A stretch of DNA of 64,000 nucleotides from a bacterium YEK0313. Lineage in GTDB: Bacteria > Pseudomonadota > Alphaproteobacteria > Rhizobiales > Phreatobacteraceae. Below, piece after piece: positions 62,055-64,000 of this stretch; position 1 is the stretch's first letter, and every line of letters starts with the position of its first letter. Under the pieces are notes generated by a model, which had not been told where the DNA came from, searched no databases, and saw nothing but the letters and a program-made list of their open reading frames with translations. The translations under genes were made by a program, and so were the position numbers. The stretch lies in assembly GCA_000751295.2 (NCBI GenBank), contig CCMO02000001.1, positions 2,777,501 through 2,841,500 on the forward strand, read 5' to 3'.

Positions 62055-62807
62055 ATGGAACCTGCCGAGATCGTCGCCAACGCCTATGCCATGCCCCTGG
62101 AAAATCCGTCCTTCCCGCCCGGGCCCTATCGTTTCGTCGATCGGGAATTCCTGATCATCACCTATCGCACCAGCCGCGAGGCTCTGGAGCGGGTCGTGCC
62201 GGAACCGCTCGAAATCGTCGAGCCGATCGTCAAATACGAGTTCATTCGCATGCCGGATTCCACCGGCTTCGGCGACTATACGGAATCCGGGCAGGTCATT
62301 CCGGTGCGGTTTCCGGACGCCAGGGGCGGCCACCAGTCCGGCGGCTATGTCCACGCCATGTTCCTCGACGACGATCCGCCGATCTCGGGCGGGCGCGAGC
62401 TCTGGGGCTTTCCGAAAAAGCTCGCCGCGCCGAGCCTGCGGGTGGAGCGGGACACGCTGGTCGGCACGCTCGATTTCGGCCCGGCGCGGATCGCGACGGG
62501 CACGATGGGCTACAAGCACCGCCGCCTTGCGGACGAGACCGCCTTGCACGCGCTGCGCGAGCCCGGTTTCCTCCTGAAGATCGTGCCCCATGTCGACGGC
62601 CGTCCCCGGATCTGCGAGCTGGTGCGCTACTATCTGAAGGACCTGAACCTGAAGGGCGCCTGGACGGGGCCGGCCGCGCTGGAGCTCAGTCCCCATGCAC
62701 TGGCCCCCGTCGCCGATCTGCCGGTGCTCGAGGTGCTGTCCGGCACCCATATCATTGCCGACCTCACCCTCGACCTCGGCGAGGTGGTTCACGACTACCT
62801 CGGCTAG
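62055..62807 (+). CDS. Acetoacetate decarboxylase
   Basis: The 250-residue second member of a tandem pair keeps the catalytic features its neighbour lacks: PKKL (Lys 121, Lys 122) and YTESGQ (Glu 77), with R30 in YRFVDREF, and the ADC segments ISGGRELWGF, TLVGTLDFGPARIATGTMGYKHR and GRPRICELVRYYLK. ADC converts acetoacetate to acetone and CO2. It starts 31 bp after the first copy. Whether the substrate is acetoacetate or another beta-keto acid is not settled by motifs. Confidence 0.92.
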   Translation: MEPAEIVANAYAMPLENPSFPPGPYRFVDREFLIITYRTSREALERVVPEPLEIVEPIVKYEFIRMPDSTGFGDYTESGQVIPVRFPDARGGHQSGGYVHAMFLDDDPPISGGRELWGFPKKLAAPSLRVERDTLVGTLDFGPARIATGTMGYKHRRLADETALHALREPGFLLKIVPHVDGRPRICELVRYYLKDLNLKGAWTGPAALELSPHALAPVADLPVLEVLSGTHIIADLTLDLGEVVHDYLG

Positions 62808-62830
62808 TCCACAGATCGCCATATTCGGCC

Positions 62831-62865
62831 GTGTCCGCGACGGGTGGTCGCGGACACGTCTTCGT
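62831..62865 (+). terminator. Hairpin after the acetoacetate decarboxylase pair
   Basis: GTGTCCGCGAC and GTCGCGGACAC form a perfect 11-bp stem with a 5-base loop, 23 bp after the stop; a weak GTCTTCGTG tail follows. It likely ends the ADC transcript. The rest of the 280-bp gap to 63088 has another small CCCGGG hairpin followed by TTTT (63039-63064) and no gene. Confidence 0.7.
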
Positions 62866-63087
62866 GATCAAAATCCGTTCATGAAAGCAAGGGGTTGCCG
62901 GGGCCGATCGCCGTCGCGCGTCACTTGCGAATGCGGTGCGTTGCCATCAAGATGCCGGACCAGGGCCATCGCCGGGCCACGCCCGGCGGCCCGCAAGCTG
63001 GAACATTGGCGCCAGGGATGCGTTAATGCGGAGATCCTCCCGGGTTCGGACCAGCCCGGGTTTTCGGGATCGCCAGGGGCATGTCAT

Positions 63088-63519
63088 ATGACCGACGACG
63101 AACCATGGATGAGGCCTTATGTCCTGTCCATTACCGGGCTGTTTGTAGAGGAAGGCTTTGCGCGTCTCGCCGAAGCCCTGGGCCGCCGGGATCCGGCGGC
63201 GGCCGATGCGACCTTGGCCCGCTTCGAAGACATGATCGAGCGCGAGATCGCCGGGATCGGCGAGGGCGAGGATATTCCGCCTCCGGTCCTCGCGGGTCTG
63301 CGTGACCACGTCCGCGCGCGCATGGCGGCAACGCTCGCCAAGGCGCGCCAGCGGCTCGGCGATGCGCTGCCGCGCGGCGGCCCGGGCAAGGATTCCGTCA
63401 AGGACGCGATCAGGCCCGCGGAGACGCGCAGCGATCCGCGTTCCCAGCTGATCCCCAATGGCGTGCCGCTGCCCTGGCCGAGTGCCGCGCAGCTACCGCC
63501 GCGCGCCGGCAATGCCTGA
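63088..63519 (+). CDS. Hypothetical protein
   Basis: The 143-residue protein has no family I recognise. The ATG at 63088 follows AGGGG. The N-terminal 100 residues look helical and acidic (MTDDEPWMRPYVLSITGLF, EEGFARLAEALGRRDPAAADATLARFEDMIEREIAGIGEGEDIPPPVL), and the C-terminus is a basic, Pro-rich low-complexity tail. No signal peptide or membrane segment is apparent. The final 27 bases overlap the end of the convergent otsB gene. Confidence 0.6.
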   Translation: MTDDEPWMRPYVLSITGLFVEEGFARLAEALGRRDPAAADATLARFEDMIEREIAGIGEGEDIPPPVLAGLRDHVRARMAATLAKARQRLGDALPRGGPGKDSVKDAIRPAETRSDPRSQLIPNGVPLPWPSAAQLPPRAGNA

Positions 63520-64000
63520 AAGCCAGGCCCTGACGGCGGCGGGATTGGCGAAATGGGCGCCGTCCGCGGCGAAATGTTCGCCCGCGACCTGAAGCCCGAA
63601 GCCACCGGCCGCCTCCGCCACGACGAAGGCGTCTTCATCCGCGCGGTCGTCACCGATCATCACGGGGATGCGGCCGGCAAAGGGCGGTCGCCGCAGGATG
63701 GTTTCCAGCGCGGTGGCCTTGGACGTGCCGTCAGGGATCACCTCGATCACCGCGCGGCCTTCCTTCAGATGATGGCGGAGGTCGAGCTCGGCCAGGAGAT
63801 GGGCGAGGGCGTTCATCAAGGTCGCCGCCGCGTTCGGGTTCCGGCGGAAATGCACCGCCAGGATCGGGCCTTTGTATTCCAGCCGCACGCCCGGGTGGTC
63901 CGCCGCGAGCGCCACGGCGCGGGCGAGCAGGGCGGGCGCGACCGCATCGGCCGAGGCGCCGGCCCGCGCGGCCCGGTTGAAGCTGAATTCCAGGCCGTGA
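63493..64000 (-). CDS. otsB: Trehalose-6-phosphate phosphatase, 3' part (gene continues past the window)
   Basis: OtsB removes phosphate from trehalose 6-phosphate, the second step of OtsAB trehalose synthesis used in stress protection. The frame is open to the window edge and begins HGLEFSFNRAARAG, so the 5' part including the HAD nucleophile motif lies outside. Visible are GVRLEYKGPILAVHFRRNP, the HAD region EVIPDGTSKATALETIL and the motif IV acids in MIGDDRADEDAF. The C-terminus overlaps the convergent hypothetical gene by 27 bases. Confidence 0.92.
   Translation of the reverse strand, partial: HGLEFSFNRAARAGASADAVAPALLARAVALAADHPGVRLEYKGPILAVHFRRNPNAAATLMNALAHLLAELDLRHHLKEGRAVIEVIPDGTSKATALETILRRPPFAGRIPVMIGDDRADEDAFVVAEAAGGFGLQVAGEHFAADGAHFANPAAVRAWLSGIAGARR

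Noticed and set aside
1..64000. CRISPR arrays, IS elements, prophage or integrative-element ends
   Set aside because: No regularly spaced repeats, transposase or integrase genes, or attachment-site duplications next to the tRNA-Gln gene were seen.

Overview
The window is GC-rich chromosomal DNA from an alphaproteobacterium, most likely of the order Hyphomicrobiales. This is inferred from the gene repertoire (HyuA/HyuB, DUF1028, DUF3971/AsmA-like, retropepsin-like protease, tyrosine degradation pair hmgA-fahA) and from GC-driven antisense open frames over nearly every gene; I could not run a taxonomic search. Genes are dense, often sharing 1-13 bp with their neighbours, and most are metabolic or housekeeping. 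I see no phage, insertion sequence, CRISPR array or rRNA operon.

Left part (1-22.9 kb): rocD; an exported cytochrome c with a beta-propeller protein; a membrane MHYT-PAS-GGDEF-EAL c-di-GMP protein; prfB with the classic programmed +1 frameshift at an in-frame UGA; a DUF1028 protein with a peptide-type solute-binding protein; a LytM/M23 metallopeptidase broken by a one-base frameshift; hmgA-fahA with a palindromic operator candidate; a 1-Cys Bcp peroxiredoxin; a very large AsmA/YhdP-like protein; rhodanese-oxidoreductase; anmK; tyrS-gst.

Middle part (22.9-46.6 kb): a catabolic region. LeuC/LeuD-like aconitase-family genes diverge from a GntR/HutC regulator. The regulator leads into a run of about 14 kb on the plus strand made of a branched-chain-amino-acid-type ABC transporter, a MmgE/PrpD protein, an isocitrate lyase/PEP mutase-family lyase, HyuB, HyuA, an isochorismatase-fold protein lacking the catalytic Cys, a flavoprotein and aminopeptidase P. 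From livH onward the neighbours overlap or nearly touch. Dehydratase, hydratase and lyase together follow the logic of the methylcitrate cycle or dimethylmalate pathway, here joined to hydantoinase/oxoprolinase-type hydrolysis. Next come an amidase, two tandem M20 peptidases of equal length, an acetylpolyamine-amidohydrolase-like deacetylase and a GST.

Right part (46.7-64 kb): the most unusual locus is 47.2-48.7 kb. A HigB-type toxin gene is preceded by a perfect inverted repeat and overlaps a gene whose product joins a HigA-type antitoxin/HTH domain, a single membrane segment and a complete GT51 peptidoglycan glycosyltransferase domain. After it lie chaA, tRNA-Gln with its terminator, ppx/gppA-rlmE, a 650-bp gene-poor stretch, a 1690-residue autotransporter with internal repeats, a DUF333 lipoprotein, a retropepsin-like protease, a succinylglutamate-desuccinylase-like enzyme, an MscS channel, two tandem acetoacetate-decarboxylase-family genes (the first lacking the Schiff-base lysine), a small unknown gene and the 3' part of otsB.
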